Part shown: one piece after another, positions 1 through 6,902 of the stretch
How positions within the stretch are numbered: position 1 is the first letter of the stretch
Layout: each line of letters starts with the position of its first letter
The notes under the pieces: model-generated
Seen by the model: the letters and a program-made list of their open reading frames with translations, nothing else
Databases searched by the model: none
Told to the model about the DNA's origin: nothing
Origin: Nitrospinota bacterium
Lineage (GTDB): Bacteria; Nitrospinota_A; UBA7883; JACRGQ01
Direction of reading: 5' to 3'
Length of the DNA: 38,519 bases
Assembly (NCBI GenBank): GCA_016212275.1
Contig: JACRGR010000003.1
Location: 1-38,519, forward strand
Program-made: the position numbers and the translations under genes

Positions 1-1047
1 CCCGGACGCGGAGGATATGCCAGCGCGCGCGCCGCCGACCGGCTGGTGTACGAGGCGCGTACGCGCGCGGCGGAGTTTTTCGGCGCACACGACCCCGCCC
101 GCGTGATATTCACCCCCGGCGGAACCTACTCGCTGAACATGGCGATAAAAGGGTTTCTGCGCGCTGGCGACCACATCATCGTCTGCGGCAGGCAACACAA
201 CGCGGTGGTCAGGCCGCTGGAAACGCTCGATGGCGCTATCGGTGTTTCACGTTTCGTGTGGGACGGCATGGGGCCGGTGCGGGAAAAGGATGTGGAGCCT
301 TTGCTCACACCCCGAACGCGCGCCATGATAGTGAACCACGCCAGCAACGTGGACGGCCTTTTGTATCCGCTGGAACCCCTCGGCGTTTTTTGCAAAAAAC
401 ACAGACTGGCCCTCATCGTGGATGTGGCGCAGTCGGCGGGGCTGGTGGCGCTGGACATGAAGCGGCACCACATCTCCCTGCTGTGCGCCACGGGCCACAA
501 GGGGCTGTGGGGGCTGGCGGGTATGGGTCTGCTGGCACTGGGCGGCGGAGTGGAATTGGATCCGTTGGTGGAAGGGGGGACCGGGAGTTTTTCCGACAGC
601 GGGCGGATGCCCGACGCCTATCCCGACCGTTTGGAGCCGGGATCCATGAACTTGGCGGGGATTGCCGCGCTAAACGCGGGTCTGCGCGAGGTGGGCGAAG
701 CGGGCATTGACGCGATCTTCGCGCGGAAAATGCGTCTGGCGCTGATAGCGTATGGGGGATTGAAAGGCATCGGCGGCATGCGCATTTACTGGCCGGAAAG
801 ACCGGAACACCGCATCCCGGTTTTTTCGTTTGCGGTGGAAAGGATGGACTGCGCGGAGATAGGAACGCGGCTGGACGCGGAATATGGCATCGCCTGCCGG
901 GCGGGGCTCCATTGCGCCACGCAAGCGCACGAGGAGATAGGCTCCTATCCGCAGGGCACGGTGAGGTTCGCCCCCGGCTGGTTCAATCAAGAGGCCGAGG
1001 TGGAACTGTTCCTCAAGGCGGTCGCGGCTATCGTGGCGAAACGATGA
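1..1047 (+). CDS. cysteine desulfurase family protein (class V aminotransferase fold), 5' end outside window
   Basis: PLP enzyme of the NifS/SufS-like cysteine desulfurase family, expected to remove sulfur (or selenium) from cysteine (or selenocysteine). The reading frame is open from base 1 and the first residues (PGRGGYAS) match the substrate-loop region near the N-terminus of the family, so only a short N-terminal part is missing; the GTG at 46 is not the true start. Seen: the motif ATGHKGLWG with the PLP-binding lysine near base 499, the DVAQSAG segment with the PLP-contacting aspartate, and near the C-terminus CRAGLHCA, which contains the catalytic cysteine. It resembles the subfamily annotated 'cysteine desulfurase family protein' rather than IscS. 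The last codon overlaps the DUF3343 gene by 4 bases, so the two are translationally coupled and probably work together in sulfur or selenium trafficking. Confidence 0.9.
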   Translation, partial: PGRGGYASARAADRLVYEARTRAAEFFGAHDPARVIFTPGGTYSLNMAIKGFLRAGDHIIVCGRQHNAVVRPLETLDGAIGVSRFVWDGMGPVREKDVEPLLTPRTRAMIVNHASNVDGLLYPLEPLGVFCKKHRLALIVDVAQSAGLVALDMKRHHISLLCATGHKGLWGLAGMGLLALGGGVELDPLVEGGTGSFSDSGRMPDAYPDRLEPGSMNLAGIAALNAGLREVGEAGIDAIFARKMRLALIAYGGLKGIGGMRIYWPERPEHRIPVFSFAVERMDCAEIGTRLDAEYGIACRAGLHCATQAHEEIGSYPQGTVRFAPGWFNQEAEVELFLKAVAAIVAKR

Positions 1048-1295
1048 GCCTTTGCATCGCGGTGTTCGAGACAACGCATGAAACGCTCCGCGCTGAAGAT
1101 TTTTTCCGCGCGCGCGATGTGAAGTTCCGCCCGGTGCTGAAACCGCGGAAGATAGGCTCGGCCTGCCGGATGGCGCTCCAGTTCGATTGCGGCGAGATGG
1201 AAAAGGCATTGGCGGCGGTGGGGGACGGCGCCCTTTCGCTCATGGCGTTCTACCGGAAAGACGAGGACGAGTGGGTGAAAACGTATGCCCGGTAA
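1044..1295 (+). CDS. DUF3343 protein (putative Se/S carrier)
   Basis: An 83-residue protein starting at an ATG that overlaps the desulfurase stop codon (ATGA). It has the DUF3343 pattern: a short beta-strand start (CIAVFETTHETLRAE), a mid-protein 'PRKIGSACRMALQF' segment with a single conserved cysteine in place of a CxxC, and a short C-terminal beta-alpha unit. Members are described as putative Se/S carriers and often sit beside cysteine desulfurases, YedF or SelD. The role as acceptor of sulfur or selenium from the upstream enzyme is inferred from gene overlap and family context. No selenophosphate synthase is visible here. Confidence 0.8.
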   Translation: MSLCIAVFETTHETLRAEDFFRARDVKFRPVLKPRKIGSACRMALQFDCGEMEKALAAVGDGALSLMAFYRKDEDEWVKTYAR

Positions 1296-1309
1296 CGGAT
1301 GTCCGCGCC

Positions 1310-1338
1310 TTGCAACATGCGGGATGGCGCGGTATAAA
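1310..1338 (+). promoter_or_regulatory. candidate sigma-70 promoter for the DegT aminotransferase
   Basis: TTGCAA at 1310-1315, a 17-base spacer and TATAAA at 1333-1338, with a GAGGGA ribosome site at 1365-1370 before the ATG at 1373. It lies in the 77-base gap after the DUF3343 gene. The -10 matches consensus at 5 of 6 and the -35 at 4 of 6. Confidence 0.5.
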
Positions 1339-1372
1339 CGGTGGTTCAATGGCCCGTATTTTTTGAGGGAAA

Positions 1373-2494
1373 ATGAAAGCAAGTTTTATTGACTTGGCGG
1401 CACAGCAAAATCGGATCCGGAGCAGGATAGACGCCAACATAAAAAAGGTGCTCGATCACGGGCAGTACATCATGGGGCCGGAAGTGGCCGAGGCGGAGAA
1501 AAAACTGGCGGAGTTCGCGGGCGTGGCGCACTGCCTCACCTGTGCGTCCGGCACCGACGCTTTGCTGATGGCGCTGATGGCGTACGACGTGGAGCCGGGG
1601 GACGCCATTTTCACCACGCCGTTCACCTTCATGGCCACGGCCGAGGTGGTGAGCCTGTTGGGGGCGACGCCGTTTTTCGTTGACATAGACCCGCGCACGT
1701 TCAACATGGATCCCGCGAAGCTCCCCGCCGCCATCGCAAAGGCTGAAACAGAGGGGTTTACCCCGCGCGGCATAATCCCGGTGGACCTGTTCGGCCTGCC
1801 CGCCGACCTCGACGCCGTCACGAAAATCGCGAAGGCGCATGGGCTGTTCGTGCTGGACGATGCCTGCCAGGGGTTCGGCGGCGAGTACAAGGGGAAACGG
1901 CTTGGCGGGATCGGCGATGTGTGCGCCACCAGTTTTTTCCCCGCGAAACCGCTGGGGGTATACGGCGACGGCGGCGCGCTGTTCACCAATGATGCGGAAC
2001 TGGCGGCGAAAATGCGCTCCATCCGCATCCACGGCATGGGGCCGGACAAGTACGACAACGTGCGCATCGGCATCAATGGCAGGTTCGACACGCTACAGGC
2101 GGCCATCCTCCTGCCGAAGCTGGAGATATTTCCGGAAGAGCTTGAATTGCGGCAAAAAGCGGCGGACGCGTACACCGCGTTGCTGAAGGATGCCGTTCAA
2201 CTCCAGTTGGTTCCAAGCGGGTACAAAAGCGCGTGGGCGCAATTCAGTATCGTCTCGCCGAAGAAGGGCGCCATCATTTCGGCGCTCAATGCCGCCGGAA
2301 TTCCCACCGCGGTGTACTACCCGATACCGCTCCACCTCCAGCAGGCCTACCAATACCTCGGCGGACGCGCGGGTGATTTCCCGGTGTGCGAAGGGATAGC
2401 CAAAAGCATTTTCGCGGTTCCCATGCACCCGTACCTTGAGGGCGACCTGATAGGCGAGATCGCATCCCTTATCCTGAAAGCCGCGCGGGCATAA
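1373..2494 (+). CDS. DegT/DnrJ/EryC1/StrS family sugar aminotransferase
   Basis: PLP-dependent aminotransferase of 373 residues, the normal family length, which converts a keto-sugar nucleotide to an amino sugar for surface polysaccharide. Visible landmarks: CASGTDALLMAL (about 57-68, PLP phosphate contact), VLDDACQGFGG with Asp162 and Gln166 against the pyridine ring, and SFFPAKPLGVYGDGG with Lys192 as the Schiff-base lysine. The order and wording resemble WbpE-like enzymes (UDP-3-oxo-GlcNAcA aminotransferases), but the substrate cannot be read from sequence. A GAGGGA ribosome site sits 2-3 bases before the ATG and a sigma-70 promoter lies upstream. No other nucleotide-sugar genes are adjacent, so its pathway is unclear; LPS or other glycan synthesis is the best guess, together with the heptose genes elsewhere in the window. 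Confidence 0.9.
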   Translation: MKASFIDLAAQQNRIRSRIDANIKKVLDHGQYIMGPEVAEAEKKLAEFAGVAHCLTCASGTDALLMALMAYDVEPGDAIFTTPFTFMATAEVVSLLGATPFFVDIDPRTFNMDPAKLPAAIAKAETEGFTPRGIIPVDLFGLPADLDAVTKIAKAHGLFVLDDACQGFGGEYKGKRLGGIGDVCATSFFPAKPLGVYGDGGALFTNDAELAAKMRSIRIHGMGPDKYDNVRIGINGRFDTLQAAILLPKLEIFPEELELRQKAADAYTALLKDAVQLQLVPSGYKSAWAQFSIVSPKKGAIISALNAAGIPTAVYYPIPLHLQQAYQYLGGRAGDFPVCEGIAKSIFAVPMHPYLEGDLIGEIASLILKAARA

Positions 2495-2562
2495 CGCGCG
2501 GTGGCATTTCCCCCGCTGTTTTGTTAGCCTGAAAGGGAACGTAACGCATATTTGGAGGATTT

Positions 2563-2841
2563 ATGGATATGCGGCATTTTGGCGCGGTTTCGGCAACGCT
2601 CATTGCGGGCATCTTTCTGGTCGTTCCTTTTTCCAGCGCGGTGGAAACTCCGAAGGAACCGCGGGATATCCGCAAGGAAATGCGGCAGGAACACCAGGAA
2701 CACAAAAAGGAAATGCGCGAGGAACGGAAGGAACACCGTGAGCACATGAAAGAGATGCGCCACGAACATCATGAGAAAATGAAAGAACACCGGCAGGAAA
2801 TGCACGAACAGGGCGGCGCCGGGATTGGTTCCGGCAAATAG
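2563..2841 (+). CDS. small secreted protein with a highly charged E/K/R/H/M helix
   Basis: A 92-residue protein. Residues 1-26 look like a signal peptide (hydrophobic AVSATLIAGIFLVVPF then SSA), so the mature part should be periplasmic. Residues 30-82 are almost entirely Glu, Lys, Arg, His, Met and Gln in a repeating pattern (EHxE, KEMR, EHRE), which should form one long charged helix or coiled coil and offers many His/Met/Glu metal ligands. A GGAGG at 2554-2558 sits close to the ATG at 2563 and also 10 bases before an in-frame ATG at 2569, so either start is possible. It ends 14 bases before the ECF sigma gene and is probably cotranscribed. The function is unknown; by analogy with short helical periplasmic sensors (ZraP, CnrX, Spy-like) a metal or envelope-stress role is possible, but no homology was established. 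Confidence 0.75.
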   Translation: MDMRHFGAVSATLIAGIFLVVPFSSAVETPKEPRDIRKEMRQEHQEHKKEMREERKEHREHMKEMRHEHHEKMKEHRQEMHEQGGAGIGSGK

Positions 2842-2855
2842 CCGCCGGAAGGTGA

Positions 2856-3506
2856 ATGATTTTGGCACCATCCAGCCCTGACGCGGCTTTACAAAAGGAC
2901 AAGGATTTCGAGGCGGTCAACCGCTTCAAGACGGGCGACAAGGCCGCATTCGACGAACTGATGTCCCGCTACGAGGGGCGGATATTCGGATTCCTCCAGC
3001 GGATGTGCGGGGGCGGCGAACGGGCAAAGGACATGGTGCAGGAGACTTTCCTCACCGCCTACCGTTACCTTGCCGGTTTCCGGGGGGACGCTTCATTCAA
3101 AACATGGCTGTACAAGATCGCTTCAACCTCCTGCCTGAAGAGCAAGCGCAGGCGGAAGGCGGAGCCGAGCCACCACCTTTCGCTGGACGACCTGATACCG
3201 ACGGACGAGGAGGTGAAAGACCTTACCGCTTCCAATTGGTACAACGCCCCGGTGGACGACCTCTTAACGCGGGAACTGAACGAGCATATTGACCGTTCGC
3301 TGATGAAATTGGCGGAGCCGTACAGGCTCGTATTCGTTTTACGCGACGTGGAGGGACTTTCCGCCGAGGAAACGGCGAAGGCGCTGGGCATCAGTGTGGC
3401 GGCGGTGAAATCCCGCCTGCACCGGGCGCGGCTGTTCCTGCGCAAGGAGCTTTCCGCGTACTATCTCTCCGGCGGCAACGGAAAAAAAACCGTGAAAAAG
3501 CGGTAA
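2856..3506 (+). CDS. ECF-family RNA polymerase sigma factor (RpoE-like)
   Basis: A 216-residue group 4 sigma factor. Region 2 is at about residues 30-98 (AFDELMSRYEGRIFGFL, DMVQETFLTAYR, FKTWLYKIA), followed by a basic run KSKRRRK. Region 4 is at about 146-198 (EPYRLVFVLRDVEGLSAEE, ALGISVAAVKSRLHRAR), the -35-binding helix-turn-helix. No C-terminal extension or zinc-binding anti-sigma domain is present. Unusually, no anti-sigma gene follows; the next gene is convergent and begins 18 bases later. The only linked partner is the secreted charged protein upstream. A GGAAGG ribosome site lies just before the ATG. Its targets cannot be deduced here. Confidence 0.92.
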   Translation: MILAPSSPDAALQKDKDFEAVNRFKTGDKAAFDELMSRYEGRIFGFLQRMCGGGERAKDMVQETFLTAYRYLAGFRGDASFKTWLYKIASTSCLKSKRRRKAEPSHHLSLDDLIPTDEEVKDLTASNWYNAPVDDLLTRELNEHIDRSLMKLAEPYRLVFVLRDVEGLSAEETAKALGISVAAVKSRLHRARLFLRKELSAYYLSGGNGKKTVKKR

Positions 3507-3523
3507 TACCTCCGGCGTTTCCC

Positions 3524-4564
3524 CTAAAGGCGCAAAAAGCCGAGTATCCGCATCACGCGGAATTCCACCTCTTCCGGCGTTATCCGTTCCATGCATTCAT
3601 GGTTTCGTTTGCACTGCCGTTTCAGGCACGGGACGCAATCCATGTCCCCTAATTGGACTATCTCGCAAGGCGCTTGCGTCAGCGGGCCGGTCTTTGCCGG
3701 CGAGGTGGGGCCGAACAGCGCCGCGATGGGGCGGTTGAACGCGGCGGCGATATGCATCGGGCCGGAATCAACCGTGGCCATTACCGCACAATGCTTCAAA
3801 AGGGCCGAGGTCTCAACCAGCCCCAGTTCGCCTGCCAGGTTGAACATCCCCGTCCGCCCCGCGATGATGGAGTTTATCATCGCGGAGTCGCCCGCGGAAC
3901 CGGTGAATACCACCGGGAGGCCGCTTTTTTTCGTGATAGCGACCGCGAGGGCCGACCACTGTTTTGCGGACCACTGTTTTGTTTCCCAGCGCGCGCCGGG
4001 GTGGAAGACGAGGTAATGGCCGCCGACGCCAAGCCTTCGGAGAAGACTTTTGACCAGCGCCTCCGATTGTTCCGGCACGTTGAAGCTGAAGTCGGGAGTT
4101 TGTGGTGGCGGAGCGCCGAAAAGGGAGAGCGTCTGCATGAGGATGTCCACCGCATGCGGCTTTGGGCCGGGGGCGATCTTCGTGCCGTAGAGGAATCTGC
4201 TTCCCTCGCGCGCGTTGGCGAATCCCGCCGTCCGTTCCGCGCCCGAAAAACAGGTGAAAAGGCCGCTCCGCAACAGCCCTTGCAGATCGAGGCAAAGGTC
4301 GTATCGTTCCTTCCGTATCCATGAAAGCAGGGACACGATTTCGGCGACCGTGGAGGGGGAGTTCCAGCTTTTTCCCCACGCGGCGCGCCGGAAATGCCAC
4401 ACGCGGTTAACGCCGGGGTGGCATTTCACCAGCCCCGCGTAGAGGTCGTTCACCAGCCAGTCCACGGCCATTTCCGGCCGCGCCCTCTTGAGCGCGTTCA
4501 CGAACGCGAAAGTATGCACCACGTCGCCCAGCGCACTCAGCTTCACGATGAGGAGTTTGTTCAT
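3524..4564 (-). CDS. family 9 glycosyltransferase, lipopolysaccharide heptosyltransferase
   Basis: A 346-residue GT9 enzyme with two Rossmann domains, acting on the cytoplasmic face of the inner membrane to add heptose to the LPS core. Visible: the N-terminal KLSALGDVVHTFAFVNAL motif that opens WaaC/WaaF proteins, the domain-2 start YLVFHPGARWETKQW, and the ADP-heptose site region VDSGPMHIAAAFNRPIAALFGPTSPAKTGP. The C-terminal CVPCLKRQCK-x-HECM segment is a cysteine cluster common in heptosyltransferase I-like proteins. WaaC-like fits best, but C/F/Q assignment is not certain. It overlaps the upstream TPR-like gene by 4 bases (ATGA) and is the last gene of a leftward operon. The ADP-heptose donor would come from HldE at 17670. 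Confidence 0.9.
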   Translation of the reverse strand: MNKLLIVKLSALGDVVHTFAFVNALKRARPEMAVDWLVNDLYAGLVKCHPGVNRVWHFRRAAWGKSWNSPSTVAEIVSLLSWIRKERYDLCLDLQGLLRSGLFTCFSGAERTAGFANAREGSRFLYGTKIAPGPKPHAVDILMQTLSLFGAPPPQTPDFSFNVPEQSEALVKSLLRRLGVGGHYLVFHPGARWETKQWSAKQWSALAVAITKKSGLPVVFTGSAGDSAMINSIIAGRTGMFNLAGELGLVETSALLKHCAVMATVDSGPMHIAAAFNRPIAALFGPTSPAKTGPLTQAPCEIVQLGDMDCVPCLKRQCKRNHECMERITPEEVEFRVMRILGFLRL

Positions 4565-5655
4565 TTGCGTGCCGCCTGCGTGGGAAGGTTTTTCATCCGC
4601 AGGGTCACTTCGGCCCGCAGGCGGGGGTCGGATTTAGTCACGGCGAGCGATTTGGCGTACCACCCTCTCGCCACCGCCGTTTCACCTTTGCGTTCGGCGA
4701 CCGTGCCAATCGCGAAGAACATCAGCGGCTCCCAGTCCGCCTTTGCTTCCGGCTCTATGCCCTCTAGAAGGGGGAGGAGGGTTTTGGCGGCGGATTCCTC
4801 CTTTTCGATGTCGCCTAAATTGTGATAGGTGACCAAGCGGACGAAACCGGCCAGCGGGGCTTGGGGCATCTCCCGGTCCAACACTTCGGCCCATTGGAGC
4901 GCGCGGGAGTAATCGGACTCATACTGCCAATAGGTGCGCGCCAGGAAATCCGCGGCCTCCACTTTCGAGAGGATGGCCCTTTCGTGGGCGCGTTCGGCCA
5001 GCCGCAAGCCCTCCTCCCGCGAACCGGAAAGCCCTAAAAACCAAACGAGCCATTGCATCGGCTTTGGCAGGCGTCCCACATGGTATTTATACACGGCGGG
5101 ACCGATCAACGCGTCGCCACGGTCCGGATAGCGGGTGTACAGCTCGTCGAAATATCCCGTGGCTTTTTTGCCGTTGTACATGGCGGATAGCCAGTTGGAG
5201 CGGTAGCCTTCCATGCGCGCCAGGAACGCGTAGGATCCCGCCATATAGAACAGCGCCTCGAAATCGTCCGGATTTTTTCGGAGTATCGTTTTGCACCGTT
5301 CGATCACTATGTTGAGGTTGCGCGTCAGTTCTTCCGGTTTGCGCACGTCGCGCTTGGCGAGCGGGGAAGATACATACAGGTTCGCCATCAGCCGCCAGCG
5401 GGCGTCGGATTCGGTCATTCCGGAATCTATGGCGGCGGTATAGAAAAGTCCCGCGGGGGAGGCGGGATGGTCGGCGGTCAATTTGGAAAAAATGGAGCGC
5501 GCTTCGGAGAAACGCAGGCGGTACGAGGCGTCCAGGCCGCGCAGGATGTCGTCCTGCCCGGAAAAGAGGATGTCCGCCGCGCATGCCGGGTGCGCCGCCA
5601 CGGCCAGCCATGCCGCCGCCAACAGGGCGAGCACCGGGCGAAAGATAGTGCCCAT
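4561..5655 (-). CDS. secreted TPR-like protein
   Basis: A 364-residue protein starting at the ATG at 5655, chosen over an upstream in-frame start at 5712 because AAGGGG lies 6 bases before it and it opens directly into a signal peptide (PVLALLAAAWLAVAAHPACAAD). The mature protein is helical with TPR-like pairs: for example SYRLRFSEARSIFSKLTADHPASPAGLFY (about 40-70), NPDDFEALFYMAGSYAFLARMEGY (about 125-150), and a C-terminal repeat in which a cumulative 'GWYAKSLAVTKSDPRLRAEV' unit appears. The start lies 1 base after the stop of the glutaredoxin gene and the end overlaps the heptosyltransferase by 4 bases. A periplasmic scaffold or envelope-assembly role is likely; the specific function is unknown. 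Confidence 0.8.
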   Translation of the reverse strand: MGTIFRPVLALLAAAWLAVAAHPACAADILFSGQDDILRGLDASYRLRFSEARSIFSKLTADHPASPAGLFYTAAIDSGMTESDARWRLMANLYVSSPLAKRDVRKPEELTRNLNIVIERCKTILRKNPDDFEALFYMAGSYAFLARMEGYRSNWLSAMYNGKKATGYFDELYTRYPDRGDALIGPAVYKYHVGRLPKPMQWLVWFLGLSGSREEGLRLAERAHERAILSKVEAADFLARTYWQYESDYSRALQWAEVLDREMPQAPLAGFVRLVTYHNLGDIEKEESAAKTLLPLLEGIEPEAKADWEPLMFFAIGTVAERKGETAVARGWYAKSLAVTKSDPRLRAEVTLRMKNLPTQAARK

Positions 5656-5656
5656 A

Positions 5657-5923
5657 TCAATCCCCTTCTTTCCGCGCAAGTTTTTCCAGCTTCGCGAGCA
5701 ATGTTTTTTCATGCGCGCGGTGTTTTGCCAGGCATTGGCCGTTGTGTTCCAGCACGGGAATATCCATTCCGTACCGTTTGTTTAATTCGGCGTCGTTTGA
5801 AATGTCCGCGCGGAGGAGCCGCACCGGAACCTTTTTTGAGACGAGCATCACCATTTCCTCCATCTCGTCGCACAGATGGCAATCCGGTCTTGAATACATG
5901 GTCAGTTCAATCTCTTTTTTCAC
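5657..5923 (-). CDS. glutaredoxin-family thioredoxin-fold protein (DUF836-like)
   Basis: An 88-residue cytoplasmic thioredoxin-fold protein. The N-terminal beta-strand ends in the redox motif C-H-L-C (YSRPDCHLCDEM, about residues 10-21), and a cis-proline is visible in MDIPVLEHNG. This matches the short glutaredoxin-like (DUF836) family. It starts at a GTG with AGGAAG a few bases upstream, and it heads a leftward operon with the TPR-like protein and the heptosyltransferase. No function beyond thiol-disulfide exchange can be assigned. Confidence 0.85.
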   Translation of the reverse strand: MKKEIELTMYSRPDCHLCDEMEEMVMLVSKKVPVRLLRADISNDAELNKRYGMDIPVLEHNGQCLAKHRAHEKTLLAKLEKLARKEGD

Positions 5924-5959
5924 CGTTACTTCCTAATTTCAGTGAGGGTAAGTGTAGCA

Positions 5960-6059
5960 TTTTTGCGCACGGATGGGGACTTGGGTGGCGCCGGATTTTT
6001 ATCGGGAGGGGAAGGTTGCGATTTTTAGGTATATGGGCCAATTTTTGGCGCTTTTTGGC
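5960..6059 (+). promoter_or_regulatory. phased T-tract array upstream of the first pilin (candidate enhancer or curved DNA)
   Basis: Five T5 tracts start near 5960, 5996, 6022, 6042 and 6052. The last two are the identical octamer TTTTTGGC repeated exactly 10 bases apart, and the one at 6022 (TTTTTAGG) is 20 bases before them. They lie 50-140 bases upstream of the sigma-54 -24 element, where an activator site or DNA bend is expected. Seen in sequence; the role is inferred. Confidence 0.35.
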
Positions 6060-6100
6060 TGAAAGCCCGGCGGATTCCTTTGAGAAAATGGGGTCTGCCG

Positions 6101-6120
6101 TTGGTATTAAACTTGCTCTC
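6101..6120 (+). promoter_or_regulatory. sigma-54 (-24/-12) promoter of the first pilin
   Basis: TTGGTATTAAACTTGCTCTC. The invariant GG (6103-6104) and GC (6115-6116) are exactly 12 bases apart, as in the TGGCAC-N5-TTGCW consensus. Predicted transcription start is near 6128, about 55 bases before the pilin ATG. The identical 20-mer recurs before the second pilin. Pilin genes are commonly under RpoN and a PilR-type activator. Confidence 0.75.
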
Positions 6121-6181
6121 TTATTCGGACGGGATCAAGCGCTAATGGGGAAACAATGTTATCCGAAAGGGCGGGAATGAA

Positions 6182-6565
6182 ATGAAAACGTTTAAAAGTG
6201 AAAAGGGCTTTACCTTGATCGAACTCCTGGTGGTTGTCGCGATCATCGGCATCCTGGTGGCGATAGCGATCCCGCAATTCGCCAACTACAAAAAGCAGGC
6301 GAACGATGGAAAGTGCCAATCGGATATTCATAACCTGGCCCTTGCCGCGGAATCGTACTATGCGACCAACGGTGAATACCCGGTATCGGCTACGGGAATC
6401 ACGTCTTCGGCGACCAGCGCCCCGTTGGAAAGTTCGGGTTTCAAAGTTTCTCCCGGCACCAGTTTGTCATTCACCAACGCCACGACCACCTTTTCCGCGA
6501 CCTGCTACCATTCGGGCGGCACCAAAACCTTTACCTGGAATACCGCTTCCGGCGGCCTCCAGTGA
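6182..6565 (+). CDS. type IV pilin-like major subunit, copy 1 (with two cysteines)
   Basis: A 127-residue prepilin. The leader MKTFKSEKG is cut after Gly9 by a PilD-type peptidase to leave N-methylated Phe; the mature start FTLIELLVVVAIIGILVAIAIPQF is the classic class IVa N-terminal helix with Glu5. The rest is short and very Ser/Thr-rich (about 65-127). It carries Cys45 and Cys108, absent from copy 2, which could form a disulfide between the helix and the C-terminal region. It is nearly identical to copy 2 in the N-terminal third and ends in the same FTWN-x-ASGGLQ tail. It is preceded by its own sigma-54 promoter and followed by a weak terminator hairpin. Motility, adhesion or electron-transfer roles are all possible. 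Confidence 0.92.
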   Translation: MKTFKSEKGFTLIELLVVVAIIGILVAIAIPQFANYKKQANDGKCQSDIHNLALAAESYYATNGEYPVSATGITSSATSAPLESSGFKVSPGTSLSFTNATTTFSATCYHSGGTKTFTWNTASGGLQ

Positions 6566-6601
6566 CCGGCGGATGATTCATTCAGCGATTGCTTAAAGGG
6601 T

Positions 6602-6639
6602 AAGGGGATGCGAAAAACTGCATCCTCTTCCTTAACTTT
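6602..6639 (+). terminator. weak terminator hairpin after pilin 1
   Basis: Arms 6602-6611 and 6620-6629 pair over 10 bases with one G-T wobble around an 8-base loop (GAAAAACT). The following stretch CCTTAACTTT is only mildly T-rich, so termination may be partial. Confidence 0.5.
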
Positions 6640-6665
6640 GTATCAATCTCAGCCCTTTCCCTGTT

Positions 6666-6689
6666 TGACAATTTTTGTCACCTCGGACA
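6666..6689 (+). promoter_or_regulatory. inverted repeat, candidate activator site for pilin 2
   Basis: TGACA-ATTTT-TGTCA at 6666-6680, followed by a third half-site GGACA at 6685-6689, about 140-150 bases upstream of the sigma-54 -24 element. Spacing suits an enhancer-binding protein; the regulator is not known. Confidence 0.35.
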
Positions 6690-6817
6690 AATTAATGGTC
6701 TCTTTTGAAATTGGGACGTGTACCCACCCATGAAAGCGGCTATTCTGAATGTTATTTAAATACATGATAATAAAAGGAATATCAAGAATTTTTTGGTATT
6801 GATGCTCTTGAATTTCT

Positions 6818-6837
6818 TTGGTATTAAACTTGCTCTC
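6818..6837 (+). promoter_or_regulatory. sigma-54 (-24/-12) promoter of the second pilin
   Basis: The same 20-mer as at 6101-6120, with GG at 6820-6821 and GC at 6832-6833. A relic copy (TTGGTATTGATGCTC, spacing short by 3 bases) lies just upstream at 6793-6807, and a third GGTATTAAAC without the -12 GC lies near 6848. Predicted start near 6845 gives a leader of about 58 bases. Confidence 0.75.
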
Positions 6838-6902
6838 TTGTGGGGTGGGTATTAAACATGGAATTGGAACAAATAATCAAATTGGAAGGGGGTGAGACTA
6901 GA

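Larger units (their letters stand above)
6566..6902 (+). other. AT-rich intergenic region between the pilins
   Basis: This 337-base gap holds no gene. It carries a terminator-like hairpin at 6602-6629, an inverted repeat at 6666-6680, a degenerate promoter copy at 6793-6805, the intact sigma-54 promoter at 6818-6837 and a third GGTATTAAAC copy near 6848. It is clearly more AT-rich than its surroundings. Confidence 0.8.
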
